From contig CAYJBY010000013.1 in NCBI GenBank assembly GCA_964368645.1, forward strand, positions 1 through 64,000: a stretch of DNA of 64,000 bases. Direction: 5' to 3'. Of this stretch, positions 33,897-42,921 are shown piece by piece. The stretch is from JAEDHM01 sp964368645. GTDB taxonomy: Bacteria; Bacillota; Clostridia; Christensenellales; CAG-1252. The first letter of the stretch is position 1, and every line of letters starts with the position of its first letter. Under the pieces are notes generated by a model. The model was given only the letters and a program-made list of their open reading frames with translations. It had not been told where the DNA came from and did no database searches. A program made the translations under genes and the position numbers.

Positions 33897-35060
33897 TTAT
33901 TTCGCGTCGTAATTGTCGATAAGCTCGTTAATCTTGTCGTGAGGATCCAAGAGCTTGCTGACTGACATCTCCTGATTGCAGGCAGTGACAATGTATGCGA
34001 CGAATTTGCTCATATCGGCCTTGATGAACCAAGGCTCCTGTTGCAGCTCGGGCTTGGTGTAGGTAAGGTTGGTGGTAACGACGCCGTCAATCATACCGTC
34101 CGCGTAAGCCTTGCTGAACTTGTCCGTACCCTCGGTAAACATAGCGAAGGTTGCGCCCAGGAAAATCCTGTTGGCGCCGCTGTCCTTAAGGTGACGTGCA
34201 ATAGACAGCATAGATTCGCCCGTAGCGATAATATCGTCAGCTATGAAAATATCCATACCCATAACCTGACTGCCGATATACTCGTGAGCGACGATGGGGT
34301 TACGTCCGTTGACTACCACGCTGTAATCGCGGCGCTTGTAAAACATACCCAAGTCAACGCCCATAACGGAAGCGTAGTATATATTGCGCTGCATCGCGCC
34401 CTCGTCGGGGGATACAACCATAAAATTGTTCTTATCCAGATTAATATCGGGGTTCTTACGGAGAAGAGCCTTGAGTATCTGGTAGCTGGGCATAAAGTTA
34501 TCGAAGCCCATCAGGGGAACCGCGTTCTGTACGCGAGGATCGTGAGCGTCGAAGGTGATGACCTCGGTCACGCCCATCGATTGAAGCTCCTGCAACATTA
34601 CGGCGCAGTCGAGAGACTCTCTTGCGGTGCGCTTATGCTGTCTGCCGCCGTACAAAAGGGGCATAATCACGGAAATCTTGTTAGCCTTGCCGCCCAACGC
34701 GCTGATAACTCTCTTGAGGTCGGCGTAATGGTCGTCGGGAGACATCGGAACCTGCATACCGAACATATTGTACAGACAGCTGTAATTACCAACGTCGCAC
34801 ATTATGTAAATATCCATACCTCTGACAGTCTCCTTGATGAGAGCCTTGCCGTCGCCGGAAGTGAATCTGGGGCAAATCGCGTCAATCAAAAAAGTCGTCT
34901 TGCGATAAGGCTTGTTTTGTTTCGCGGCTTCCTTGTTGTACCAGTCAACCAAATAGCGGTCAACCTGCTGTGCCAAAGGCTTCGCGCCTTCCAACGCAAT
35001 AATACCTAGCGCAGGGTGCTGGGTGTCGAAATTAAATGATGTTTCCAAAAATGCAGACAT
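33897..35060 (-). CDS. prs: Ribose-phosphate pyrophosphokinase (PRPP synthetase)
   Basis: 387 residues. It makes PRPP from ribose-5-phosphate and ATP, for nucleotide, histidine and tryptophan synthesis. Family motifs are PLLYGGRQHKRTARESL near residue 160, FDAHDPRVQNAVP near 193, VVSPDEGAMQRN near 240 and the PRPP loop IADDIIATGESM near 298. It is about 70 residues longer than E. coli Prs and belongs to a divergent, longer clade known in Clostridia. The ATG at 35060 follows TGGAG and is the first Met of the conserved protein; an upstream Met at 35132 would lie in the promoter region. Confidence 0.93.
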   Translation of the reverse strand: MSAFLETSFNFDTQHPALGIIALEGAKPLAQQVDRYLVDWYNKEAAKQNKPYRKTTFLIDAICPRFTSGDGKALIKETVRGMDIYIMCDVGNYSCLYNMFGMQVPMSPDDHYADLKRVISALGGKANKISVIMPLLYGGRQHKRTARESLDCAVMLQELQSMGVTEVITFDAHDPRVQNAVPLMGFDNFMPSYQILKALLRKNPDINLDKNNFMVVSPDEGAMQRNIYYASVMGVDLGMFYKRRDYSVVVNGRNPIVAHEYIGSQVMGMDIFIADDIIATGESMLSIARHLKDSGANRIFLGATFAMFTEGTDKFSKAYADGMIDGVVTTNLTYTKPELQQEPWFIKADMSKFVAYIVTACNQEMSVSKLLDPHDKINELIDNYDAK

Positions 35061-35103
35061 AGTAAACTCCAAAATGAGGTCGGTAATGCCGCCTGTTATT
35101 CCT

Positions 35104-35132
35104 ATGATAACACGAAATATCCCGAATAGCAA
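35104..35132 (-). promoter_or_regulatory. Promoter of prs
   Basis: On the minus strand, TTGCTA, 17 bases, TATCAT. Confidence 0.5.
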
Positions 35133-35237
35133 ACAAAACCTTTGCTTAACAATAAAAAATAATCTTAATAAAGGAGTCGTTCCCTGCGGAAATCGTCGTG
35201 AAATAGGATATGGAATTAAGCTTGTAGAAAGGGCAAT

Positions 35238-36278
35238 TTACCTTTTAAGTCCGCACAACAGCTCGTAGGGGGATATTCCGGCTAACGCCGCCGCCTGCCT
35301 TGCGGAGAGTGCGCCGCCCATTCCCCACAGAACGGTTTTCGCGCCGTAGGGTTGGGGCTTGGCTCCCCACATACAGACCATATTCATACACACCGCCCCC
35401 TCCACGCGGTAAAGCGAGCCGTTAATTACCGTTTCGCCCTTGTCCGAAAGCCCCTTGGGGTAGCCGTCTGCGTAGCCGGCTGATATGGTAACGCACGCGC
35501 CGTCACGCGCACGGGTGCAACCGTAGCTTACGTAATCGTCGCAGGTTAGCGTTTTTGAACAAAGCACCTTGGATTCCAGCGCAACCGCCTCTTTGAACCC
35601 CTTTTCCTCTCCGAAAACTCCGTAAAGTCCGATTCCGCAGCGAATGTAACCGCGGCAGTAATCGGGATAATTCAGCACGGCGGCGGTGTTGGCGCAGTGT
35701 TCTGCGGAAAGACAAAAGCCCCTTTGCTTAAGCTCCTCGGCAACCCTGCGGAATCTGCCGTACTGAAGAGCGGTCAGCGCGGCTCCCTCGGGGGTAAGCA
35801 GGTCAGCGGCGGCAAAATGGGTGTATAAGCCTTCCGTTTTCAGCTTGGGCAGACTGCGGACGGCGGCAAGCTCCGATACGGTTTTGAAGCCGATTCTGTT
35901 CATACCCGTATCCAAGGCGAGATGAACCCTTAAGGGCGCGGTCGCCGCTTCTGCCAAAAGTCGGGCGTACTCCGCGGAAAAAACAGACTGTATCAATCCG
36001 TACCGTATTAGTCGCGGAGCGTCCTTGGGCGGCGTGTTGCCTATAATCAAAATATCGTTTTCACAGCCGTAGCTCCTTAGAGCTACTGCCTCGGATACGT
36101 TGTTGACGCAAAAGCCGCAAACGTAGGGAGAGAGTATTTTCGTAACGCGCCTTGCGCCCACTCCGTAAGCGTCGTCCTTTACCACGGCGAAAAGCTCCGC
36201 GTCCGCCGCCGTTTTTTTAAGCAGCCTCGCGTTGAAAATAAGATTGTCACGACTTAGCTCGATACGGACGTTTTGCAT
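35238..36278 (-). CDS. alr: Alanine racemase
   Basis: 346 residues of a fold-type III PLP enzyme that interconverts L- and D-alanine for peptidoglycan. The PLP lysine is Lys34 in AVVKDDAYGVG (usual form VVKANAYGHG). The opposing catalytic Tyr lies in YVSYGCTRA near residue 249, and AGYADGYPKGLS and VEGAVCMNMVCM follow. The usual CMD motif reads CMN. The ATG at 36278 has no Shine-Dalgarno sequence, and TATAAT ends five bases upstream, so the transcript may be leaderless. It is monocistronic; the usual partner genes acpS or nnrD are absent. Confidence 0.93.
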   Translation of the reverse strand: MQNVRIELSRDNLIFNARLLKKTAADAELFAVVKDDAYGVGARRVTKILSPYVCGFCVNNVSEAVALRSYGCENDILIIGNTPPKDAPRLIRYGLIQSVFSAEYARLLAEAATAPLRVHLALDTGMNRIGFKTVSELAAVRSLPKLKTEGLYTHFAAADLLTPEGAALTALQYGRFRRVAEELKQRGFCLSAEHCANTAAVLNYPDYCRGYIRCGIGLYGVFGEEKGFKEAVALESKVLCSKTLTCDDYVSYGCTRARDGACVTISAGYADGYPKGLSDKGETVINGSLYRVEGAVCMNMVCMWGAKPQPYGAKTVLWGMGGALSARQAAALAGISPYELLCGLKR

Positions 36279-36283
36279 AAGGC

Positions 36284-36289
36284 ATTATA
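36284..36289 (-). promoter_or_regulatory. -10 box abutting the alr start codon
   Basis: TATAAT on the minus strand, five bases before the ATG; no good -35 is visible. Confidence 0.4.
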
Positions 36290-36333
36290 TGCAAACAAGC
36301 CGTTGCGGTAGCACACGGGAACAAAAAAGCGTC

Positions 36334-36372
36334 AAAAAAAACCGTCCGCGGTTGTGTTTAACGCGAACGGTT
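36334..36372 (-). terminator. Terminator for the gene at 36716
   Basis: On the minus strand, AACCGTTCGCG pairs with CGCGGACGGTT and is followed by seven Ts. Confidence 0.8.
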
Positions 36373-36419
36373 GATTGCTATCAAAAAATTGTGTCTGAAC
36401 TGAATTTTACCGAACAGTA

Positions 36420-36712
36420 ACTTATTGAAATAAGCTTTGCCTAACGGTGTGGGCTTAACGGTTATGCTGTCGAACGATACGTCGCCGAACTGACCTTTAG
36501 AGTACTTTGCCTAGCCGTCCTTTGACACACTTTGCCAACGGTATGGGCTTAACGGTTATGCTGTCGAACGATACGTTGTCGAACTGAACCTTGCCGAATG
36601 ATAAGCTGTCGAATTATCCTTTGAATGGCACCTTATTATCGAACCGCAGGTTGCCGAACTGCCCTATATCGGAGTATGGTCGAACGGTATGGGCTTAACG
36701 GTTATGTTGCGG
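36420..36712. repeat. Degenerate tandem repeats with 'tgtcgaac' and 'tgggcttaacggttatg'
   Basis: The 17-base phrase tgggcttaacggttatg occurs three times (about 36449, 36544, 36689), and the shorter phrases gtcgaacgatac, gccgaactg and cgaac recur in between. No gene is visible. Confidence 0.8.
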
Positions 36713-36715
36713 TGA

Positions 36716-37837
36716 TTATTCCTCGCCGAAGGGATCGTCCTCTTGCACGTCGGAAGGGGGAACCTCGTCTTCCGTAAGCTCTTCCTCTACGGCAGGAATT
36801 TCCTCGGTGTCGGTTATCTGTTCCTCTTCGTCCTTTTGTTCTTCAATAACTTCGGTGGTATCCGCTGTTTCTTCCGTAAATACAGCGTCGGCTTCGACAG
36901 TTTGCTCCGCGATGTCCTCGCTAATCTCCGCGTCGCTTATAATGGGCGCGTCGTTCTCCTCAATGGGAGAGCCGTCAGCCTCGGATATTATCGGCATTCC
37001 GCTTTCCGCCTTGTCCGTTTCTTCCTCCGCGAATTGGCTAAAGTCCTCTTTGCGGTAATCGGCGTCGTTGGGCATTCTGATTTCCTCGGTAAGAGGTTGG
37101 ATAATAGGCTCCTCAACCACAGGCTCGCTCAAAGCGGGATCGTCCGCTAAAATCGTGTCGTCCGTGGTCTGGGGCTTAGGCTCCACCTTAAGGGGAGCGG
37201 GCTTGTTCTGCATAACCTCTTGGGTTTTCGCAAGCTGTTCCGCGGCGTAATCGTAGGCAGGCTCGGCGGCTTTCGCCTCGGCGCAAGCCTCGCTAGCTGT
37301 TTCGTTATCCTCTTCGGAAGCGGTTTGCCATTCCTGCTCCTGTTCCGTTTTCTTTTGTGCGGATTTGCCGAATATATTTGCAAAATCTTCTTTGGACAGC
37401 GTACCCTTGAGAAGCTTCTCGTAAAAATCCCAGCGCACGTTGAAAAGCTCCAACGCCAGCTTGGTGACGGCGAATATGGCGCACACCATAAACAAAGCCA
37501 TAAACACAACGGCGGTAATTCCCATACCCGTGTAGCCCTTAAGGGTGTAAATCGATGCGTTGGCAAGGTCGCAGGCGAAGAAAAGCACTATATACAAAAG
37601 CACCATAAACAAGGACAGCACCAGCACGTCCGCAGTACGTTTTTTCGTTTCCGAACTGCAAGCGGAAAACACTATCGCCAACGCGCCCAACAGCAGCAGG
37701 GAGCAAGCGAAACCGCAGGCAAAACCGCCGTCCGTATTGTAAATGGACTTCGCGCATATACCGAAGGCGGCAATAGCCAAGGTCAGCGTACAGATGATGC
37801 AAAAGCACACTTTATCGTTTTTGAGTAATCCTTTCAT
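36716..37837 (-). CDS. Membrane protein with long acidic tail, unknown
   Basis: 373 residues, family not recognised. Four hydrophobic segments lie at about 10-30, 38-60, 70-90 and 103-130. A soluble region of about 240 residues follows that is extremely rich in Glu, Asp, Ala and Pro and ends ...EDDPFGEE. The tail is probably disordered and may act as a spacer or charged platform on the inner face of the membrane. AGGAGA precedes the ATG. It is monocistronic with a downstream terminator. The compositional bias makes distant similarity hard to judge. Confidence 0.7.
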   Translation of the reverse strand: MKGLLKNDKVCFCIICTLTLAIAAFGICAKSIYNTDGGFACGFACSLLLLGALAIVFSACSSETKKRTADVLVLSLFMVLLYIVLFFACDLANASIYTLKGYTGMGITAVVFMALFMVCAIFAVTKLALELFNVRWDFYEKLLKGTLSKEDFANIFGKSAQKKTEQEQEWQTASEEDNETASEACAEAKAAEPAYDYAAEQLAKTQEVMQNKPAPLKVEPKPQTTDDTILADDPALSEPVVEEPIIQPLTEEIRMPNDADYRKEDFSQFAEEETDKAESGMPIISEADGSPIEENDAPIISDAEISEDIAEQTVEADAVFTEETADTTEVIEEQKDEEEQITDTEEIPAVEEELTEDEVPPSDVQEDDPFGEE

Positions 37838-38074
37838 CGAAAAAATCTCCTATTATGGTCTTATCCTGCCTTTTCCGCAAAAAATCCGTTACGTTGCAGA
37901 AAGCCGCTTTTTCGCGCCGATAGGGGCAATTCTTACGGAAATCCGCAAGAGAGGTAAGCCGTTACGCCGCGCATAAGCAGTCTGCGACTTGTCAATTATA
38001 CAACACTAAAATAACTTTGTAAACAAACCGTTGACTAAAATAATGCGGATAACGAGCTATTTTTGCGTCGAACA

Positions 38075-38104
38075 TTGACTTTACGGCGGCTATTTTGGTA
38101 TAAT
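38075..38104 (+). promoter_or_regulatory. Promoter of the lipoprotein hydrolase
   Basis: TTGACT, 18 bases, TATAAT. The rest of the intergenic region to the left (37838-38074) holds nothing identifiable. Confidence 0.65.
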
Positions 38105-38120
38105 CTACAGGCAAACCAAC

Positions 38121-38171
38121 GGGCGCAACGGCTCTGTGGCAGGGCTACTCTCTCCGCGGCCGCCGTCTTTT
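38121..38171 (+). promoter_or_regulatory. GC-rich structured leader
   Basis: In the ~100-base leader, ACGGC (38128-38132) can pair with GCCGT (38162-38166), followed by CTTTTGC. It could be an attenuator; I could not match it to a known riboswitch class. Confidence 0.3.
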
Positions 38172-38213
38172 GCTTAGCTTGCACTTTCAACGATAATCAC
38201 AAGGGAGCCGTCA

Positions 38214-39065
38214 ATGAGAAAATCCGTTAAATTTTTAGCTTCACTTATCCTAACGTCAGTAATACTGCTTTTGCCCTTGAGCGGCTGCGGAGTCCACGCA
38301 GGCAAGGAATACGAGGACAGAAAGTTCGATTTCTATTCCGCGGAGGAAATCAAAGCGCAGCGTTCCAAGGACAAGGCATACGCTTATTCCTTCGTTACCG
38401 ATTCCGCCGCGCCTACGGTTTTTATCTGCCCGGGCGGCGGCTACTCTAAGGTTTGCGACGGCTACGAGGGCGTTAAGGTGGCGGAATATCTTAATTCCAA
38501 GGGCTATAACGCGTTCGTACTGGTTTACCGTATCGGCTTGAACGCCGACGCTCCCAATCCGCAGGACGACCTTGCCGCGCTGATAAAATACGTTTACGGC
38601 GGCAGTAAATTCGCTCTAACCGACCAAAACTACGCGGTTATGGGCTTTTCCGCAGGAGGGCATCTGGCGGCAACCTTCGGCGCGACCTCCACGGGTTACG
38701 CCCATTACGGCTTACCTAAGCCCGAGGTGATGATTTTATCCTATCCCGTCGTTACGATGGGGGAGGACACCCACGGCTATTCGCGGCTTAACCTTTTAGG
38801 CACCGACAAGTCATTGCGCGATTTGTACTCGGTGGAAAAGCAGGTCAACGCGGACTATCCTCCTACCTTTGTGTGGTGCTGTAAGGACGATAACGTGGTG
38901 AAACCCGTCAACTCCGAAAAGCTGTCCGAGGCTCTTAAGACGGCAGGCGTCAAATGCGAATTGAAGGAGTACGAAAAGGGCGGTCACGGTATCGGCTTGG
39001 CAGAGGGTACGGACGCCGAGGGGTGGCTGGACGAGGCATTGCGTTTCTGGACGGAAAACGCGTAA
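38214..39065 (+). CDS. Lipoprotein alpha/beta hydrolase
   Basis: 283 residues with a lipoprotein signal peptide ending in lipobox LSGC (Cys25). The mature part is an esterase/lipase of the acetylesterase type: FICPGGGYSKV near residue 69 gives the oxyanion region, the nucleophile is Ser146 in MGFSAGGH, the acid is Asp225 or Asp226 in CCKDDNVV and the base His258 in GGHGIGL. It is attached to the outer face of the membrane and may deacetylate carbohydrate. GGGAG precedes the ATG. The Fpg/Nei gene follows after one base and is probably cotranscribed. Confidence 0.88.
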   Translation: MRKSVKFLASLILTSVILLLPLSGCGVHAGKEYEDRKFDFYSAEEIKAQRSKDKAYAYSFVTDSAAPTVFICPGGGYSKVCDGYEGVKVAEYLNSKGYNAFVLVYRIGLNADAPNPQDDLAALIKYVYGGSKFALTDQNYAVMGFSAGGHLAATFGATSTGYAHYGLPKPEVMILSYPVVTMGEDTHGYSRLNLLGTDKSLRDLYSVEKQVNADYPPTFVWCCKDDNVVKPVNSEKLSEALKTAGVKCELKEYEKGGHGIGLAEGTDAEGWLDEALRFWTENA

Positions 39066-39066
39066 T

Positions 39067-39828
39067 ATGCCCGAACTTCCCGATTTGGAGTGCTATGCAC
39101 TCAACCTTAACAAGCTGTTTAAGGGGGCGACTCTTGATTCGCTCCTCGTTTCCGCGCCGAAATGCGTATCGCTTGACGTGAATGATTTTGTGAACAAGCC
39201 CCTTGAAAGAGTGGAGAGGCTTGGCAAAAAGCTGTATTTTATTTTCGGCGAAAAGGCTTTAGCCGTACATTTAATGCTTTTCGGCGGCTTCCTTTTGACC
39301 GCGGAAACGGACGGAGCGGTGATTCGTATGCGCTTTGGGAACGAAACCCTGACCGTAGCGGACAAGAGCGGTCTTTGTCGGGTTGAAAGCCGTGATTTAC
39401 CTCTGCCGTCGGGTGCGCCCGACGCTTTAAGCGCGGAATTCGATTATCCGTATTTCTTCTCCGTAATGCTCCAAAGTCCGCGAAAAAACGTGAAAAACCT
39501 TTTAACCGACCAAAACGCAGTGCAGGGCATAGGCAACGCATACGCGGACGAGATATTGTACGCGGCACGGATTTCGCCCCTATCGACCGTGGGCAAGATA
39601 CCCGAAAGGGCGGCGGAAAGGCTGTTTGCTTCCGTAAAGTCCGTTTTGGGGAACGCGGTAAACAGAATATTACAGATTAATCCGCGTATTATATCAGGTG
39701 AGGAAAGGAGTTTTTTGTCCGTTCATCTCAAAAAGGCGGAATTTACTCCTACGGGAGAGCGCATACTTAAGGTCGGCACCGCGCCTAAGTTCACTTATTA
39801 CACGAAAGCCCAGATTCTTTACAAATAA
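39067..39828 (+). CDS. Fpg/Nei-family DNA glycosylase, zincless
   Basis: 253 residues starting MPELPDLE, with the catalytic Pro2 and Glu3 of base-excision glycosylases. The helix-two-turn-helix is QNAVQGIGNAYADEILYAA near 157-175. The usual C-terminal four-Cys zinc finger is replaced by a Cys-free stretch, FTPTGERILKVGTAPKFTYY, as in zincless-finger enzymes such as NEIL1. It removes oxidised bases and nicks the strand by beta/delta elimination. Initiation lacks a ribosome binding site and is presumably coupled to the hydrolase stop two bases upstream. Whether it is MutM- or Nei-like in specificity is open. Confidence 0.87.
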   Translation: MPELPDLECYALNLNKLFKGATLDSLLVSAPKCVSLDVNDFVNKPLERVERLGKKLYFIFGEKALAVHLMLFGGFLLTAETDGAVIRMRFGNETLTVADKSGLCRVESRDLPLPSGAPDALSAEFDYPYFFSVMLQSPRKNVKNLLTDQNAVQGIGNAYADEILYAARISPLSTVGKIPERAAERLFASVKSVLGNAVNRILQINPRIISGEERSFLSVHLKKAEFTPTGERILKVGTAPKFTYYTKAQILYK

Positions 39829-39896
39829 TCCTTTGAGCAGGCTAAGGCTATTGCTCGGGCTTATTCCCCCCTACAAAATAATTGTTATTTATTAGA

Positions 39897-39926
39897 TTGA
39901 CAAACGACTATGCGCTATGGTACTAT
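39897..39926 (+). promoter_or_regulatory. Promoter of pckA
   Basis: TTGACA, 18 bases, TACTAT. The leader contains CCCC/GGGG (39942-39959) and CGGTT/AACCG pairs that overlap and may be alternative stems. Confidence 0.65.
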
Positions 39927-39992
39927 TTAGCGGATTAAAAAACCCCCTTACGGTTGGGGCAAAACCGATTTTAAAAAAAAGGATGTTTGAAT

Positions 39993-41558
39993 ATGGAAAC
40001 TGTTAATCTTGAAAAACTCGGCATCATCAACGCAACGGCAATATACCGCAACCTAACCCCTGCTCAATTGGTTGAGAAGGCTCTCGCACGCGGCGAAGGC
40101 ACCTTAAGCAAAACCGGAGCATTGGTTGTTAAAACCGGCAAGTACACCGGTCGTTCCGCTAAGGACAAGTTCATCGTGGATTCTGAAGGCGTCCATAATG
40201 AGATTGCTTGGGGAAACGTCAATAAGCCTATCACTCAGGACAAGTTCGACGCCTTATACGGCAAGGTAATCGCCTATCTTCAGAACCGCGAAATTTTCGT
40301 ATTCGACGGTTTTGCAGGTGCGGATCCCAAGTACACCAAGGCTTTCCGTATCGTCAACGAGTTGGCTTCCCAGAACCTGTTTATCCATCAGCTTCTCCGC
40401 CGCCCCACCGCAGAACAGCTTGCTAACTTCACCGAGGACTACACCATTATCGCGGCTCCCGGCTTCAAGTGCGTTCCCGAGCGTGACGGTACCCGCAGCG
40501 AAGCGGCTATCATAATCGATTACGAGAAGCATATCGTTCTTATCGCAGGCTCTCAGTACGCCGGCGAAATCAAGAAGTCCGTCTTCTCCGTAATGAACTA
40601 CATTCTTCCCAAAATGGGCGTTTTCCCGATGCACTGCTCCGCTAATATCGGCGCGAACAACGATTCCGCCGTGTTCTTCGGACTTTCCGGCACAGGCAAA
40701 ACCACCCTTTCCGCAGATCCTAACCGCAGTCTTATCGGCGACGACGAGCACGGCTGGGCTGACGACTCCGTTTTCAACTTCGAGGGCGGCTGTTACGCCA
40801 AGTGTATCAACCTCAGCCCCGAGGGCGAGCCTGAGATTTTCAACGCCATCAAGTTCGGCTCTTTGGTCGAGAACGTGGTTATGGATCCCGAAACCCGTGA
40901 GTTCGATTTTGACGACGACAGCCTTGCGGTCAACAGCCGCGTAGGTTATCCTATCGAGTATATCCCCAACGCAGAGCTTAGCGGTATGTCTCCCAGCGTT
41001 CCCAAGACGGTTATCTTCTTAACCGCTGACGCTTACGGCGTATTACCTCCCATCTCCAAGCTGGACAGCAATCAGGCTATGTACTACTTCGTTTCTGGTT
41101 TCACATCCAAGCTGGCAGGCACCGAGATCGGCGTTAAAGAGCCTGTTCCTACCTTCTCCACCTGCTTCGGCGAGCCCTTCCTCCCTCTGGATCCTTCCAT
41201 CTATGCGGCTATGCTGGCAGAAAAGGTTGCTAAGGCTGGCGCGTCCGTTTATCTGGTCAACACAGGTTGGAACGGCACAGGTAAGCGTATGAAGCTTTCC
41301 TTTACCCGCGCTATGGTTACCGCGGCGTTGAACGGCGAGCTGTTAAAGAGCGAATTCGTCAAGGATCCTTACTTCGGCGTTTCCGTTCCCACCACTTGCC
41401 CCGGCGTGCCCGACGAGCTTATGATTCCCGCCAACACTTGGCAGGACAAGGCTAAGTATGCCGAGACCGCTAAAAAACTCGCAACTTCCTTTATCGACAA
41501 CTTCAAGAAGTACACTCATATGTCTGACGAAGTCGTTAAGGCAGGACCTAAGGCTTAA
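39993..41558 (+). CDS. pckA: Phosphoenolpyruvate carboxykinase (ATP)
   Basis: 521 residues. It interconverts oxaloacetate plus ATP with PEP, CO2 and ADP. The kinase-1a loop is FFGLSGTGKTTLSADP near residue 225, the metal-binding region DDEHGWADDSVFNFEGG near 250, and RSAKDKF near 55 contributes to substrate binding. The ATP-type signature distinguishes it from GTP enzymes. The codon usage is strongly biased (few rare codons), which fits high expression. A GGATG element precedes the ATG at 39993. A strong terminator follows. In fermenting anaerobes it often runs towards oxaloacetate. Confidence 0.97.
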   Translation: METVNLEKLGIINATAIYRNLTPAQLVEKALARGEGTLSKTGALVVKTGKYTGRSAKDKFIVDSEGVHNEIAWGNVNKPITQDKFDALYGKVIAYLQNREIFVFDGFAGADPKYTKAFRIVNELASQNLFIHQLLRRPTAEQLANFTEDYTIIAAPGFKCVPERDGTRSEAAIIIDYEKHIVLIAGSQYAGEIKKSVFSVMNYILPKMGVFPMHCSANIGANNDSAVFFGLSGTGKTTLSADPNRSLIGDDEHGWADDSVFNFEGGCYAKCINLSPEGEPEIFNAIKFGSLVENVVMDPETREFDFDDDSLAVNSRVGYPIEYIPNAELSGMSPSVPKTVIFLTADAYGVLPPISKLDSNQAMYYFVSGFTSKLAGTEIGVKEPVPTFSTCFGEPFLPLDPSIYAAMLAEKVAKAGASVYLVNTGWNGTGKRMKLSFTRAMVTAALNGELLKSEFVKDPYFGVSVPTTCPGVPDELMIPANTWQDKAKYAETAKKLATSFIDNFKKYTHMSDEVVKAGPKA

Positions 41559-41591
41559 TCGAACGATAGCTTAGGATTTAATTAACCGAAC

Positions 41592-41648
41592 AAAGACCTG
41601 TACGCTGTTAAGGGCTCGCGCCCCGTTTGCAGCGGCAGGTCTTTTTTT
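41592..41648 (+). terminator. Terminator of pckA
   Basis: AAAGACCTGTaCGCTG pairs with CAGCGgCAGGTCTTT in a long stem, ending in seven Ts. Confidence 0.9.
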
Positions 41649-41739
41649 GTCGGACGAAACCGTATTTGCGGCGGCAGTCGGTTTTATCGGGCAAAACTCG
41701 GTAAATTAACGGATACCGCGTGCAAAAGAGCGGAAATAT

Positions 41740-41940
41740 ATGTTACAATAAGGTTGCGCGGCGCGGCAGGACAGAATAAAGGAATGACTAACGTGAGCGG
41801 CAAGGTAGATTAAGCGGTCGAATTGCAGAGAGCGGCAGGACTGATAAACGGCGCGGTTGCTTGCAAAAAAACGGCGGCTTGCGAAATAAAGGCGAAATAG
41901 CGTTAAGAACCTGCGTATCACGTGCTAAGAATAACTGTAA
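41740..41940. repeat. Weak degenerate repeats with 'agcggcaggac'
   Basis: gcggcaggac recurs at about 41763 and 41832, with shorter matches such as gcggcttgcgaaataaaggcg and agcggcaaggta between. The pattern is less regular than the other arrays; otherwise nothing is visible in the gap before ttdA. Confidence 0.5.
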
Positions 41941-41992
41941 AAAGACGGCTATAGAACGGAAAACGGACTAAGCGGAAAAAAGAGGATAATTT

Positions 41993-42886
41993 ATGTGTGT
42001 TGACGAAAAACTGACGGCGATGTTGACGGATTTTATCGGTACTGTTGCGGTATATCTGTCCGACGACGTGGAAAAGCGAGTTAAGGAATTGGCGGCGGCT
42101 GAAAAGGGCGAGGTGGGTAAGCAAATGTACGGCTGTATTCTGGAGAATATCCGTTTATCCCACACGCTGAAAAGACCTTTGTGTCAGGATACGGGAGTAT
42201 TGCAATTCTTTGTTAAGGCAGGCTGTGATTTCCCCTATTTAAGCGCGGTGGAAGAGTCCATACGGGCGGCAACGGTCAACGCCACCGTCCGCACACCCTT
42301 AAGACCTAACGCGGTAAAGCCTTTCAGCGAGAGCAACACGGGCGACAATACAGGCTTCGGCGCACCCTATATCAGTTGGGAAATTGTAAAAGGCGACAGT
42401 TTGGAAATCGGACTTTACTTAGCAGGCGGCGGCTGTTCGCTCCCGGGGCGCAGTGAGGTGCTAATGCCGCTTGAGGGCATTGACGGGATAAAGCAGTTCG
42501 TTTACCGCACGGTTTTGGACTGGGGTGTCAACGCCTGTCCTCCGCTTTTCGTGGGAGTCGGCGTAGGCACCTGCGCGGTGACTGCGGCGGAGCTTTCCAA
42601 AAAAGCACTGTTAAGAGAGATAGGCACGACCTGCCCCGACGAAAAGGGCGCGGCGTTGGAAAAAGAGCTTACCGAGGGGCTTAACTCCTTGGGCATCGCG
42701 CCGATGGGCTTCGGCGGAGATAACAGTGTACTTGCGGTCAATCTGGAGTGCGCGGCTCATCACCCTGCCACCTTGGGCGTGGGTATCAGCACGGGCTGTT
42801 GGGCGACCAGACGGGGAAAAATACTGATTGATTCCGACCTAAACTACACTATCCCCACCCATACCCACTGTTTGAAAGAGAATTGA
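41993..42886 (+). CDS. ttdA: L(+)-tartrate dehydratase alpha subunit (or class I fumarase alpha)
   Basis: 297 residues of the Fe-S hydro-lyase alpha family. Cluster cysteines are expected in PLCQDTGV near residue 62, VNACPPLFVGVG near 180 and STGCWATRR near 268. It follows E. coli TtdA in several places, including SNTGDNTG, LAGGGCSLPGRSEVLMP and GVGISTGCWA. With the beta subunit it removes water from L-tartrate to give oxaloacetate through a 4Fe-4S cluster. Fumarase and tartrate dehydratase are close relatives; the tartrate call rests mainly on the beta subunit. AGAGGA precedes the ATG. Confidence 0.82.
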   Translation: MCVDEKLTAMLTDFIGTVAVYLSDDVEKRVKELAAAEKGEVGKQMYGCILENIRLSHTLKRPLCQDTGVLQFFVKAGCDFPYLSAVEESIRAATVNATVRTPLRPNAVKPFSESNTGDNTGFGAPYISWEIVKGDSLEIGLYLAGGGCSLPGRSEVLMPLEGIDGIKQFVYRTVLDWGVNACPPLFVGVGVGTCAVTAAELSKKALLREIGTTCPDEKGAALEKELTEGLNSLGIAPMGFGGDNSVLAVNLECAAHHPATLGVGISTGCWATRRGKILIDSDLNYTIPTHTHCLKEN

Positions 42887-42921
42887 CGCGAACTGCGGCG
42901 GAACCGCAACGGGAGATAAGT

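Noticed and set aside
34041..35009. 322-codon frame antisense to prs
   Set aside because: Its length follows from the codon bias of prs; it has no ribosome binding site and no homology I recognise.
36421..36712. Possible small protein genes between alr and the acidic membrane protein
   Set aside because: The stretch is degenerate repeats with frequent stops.
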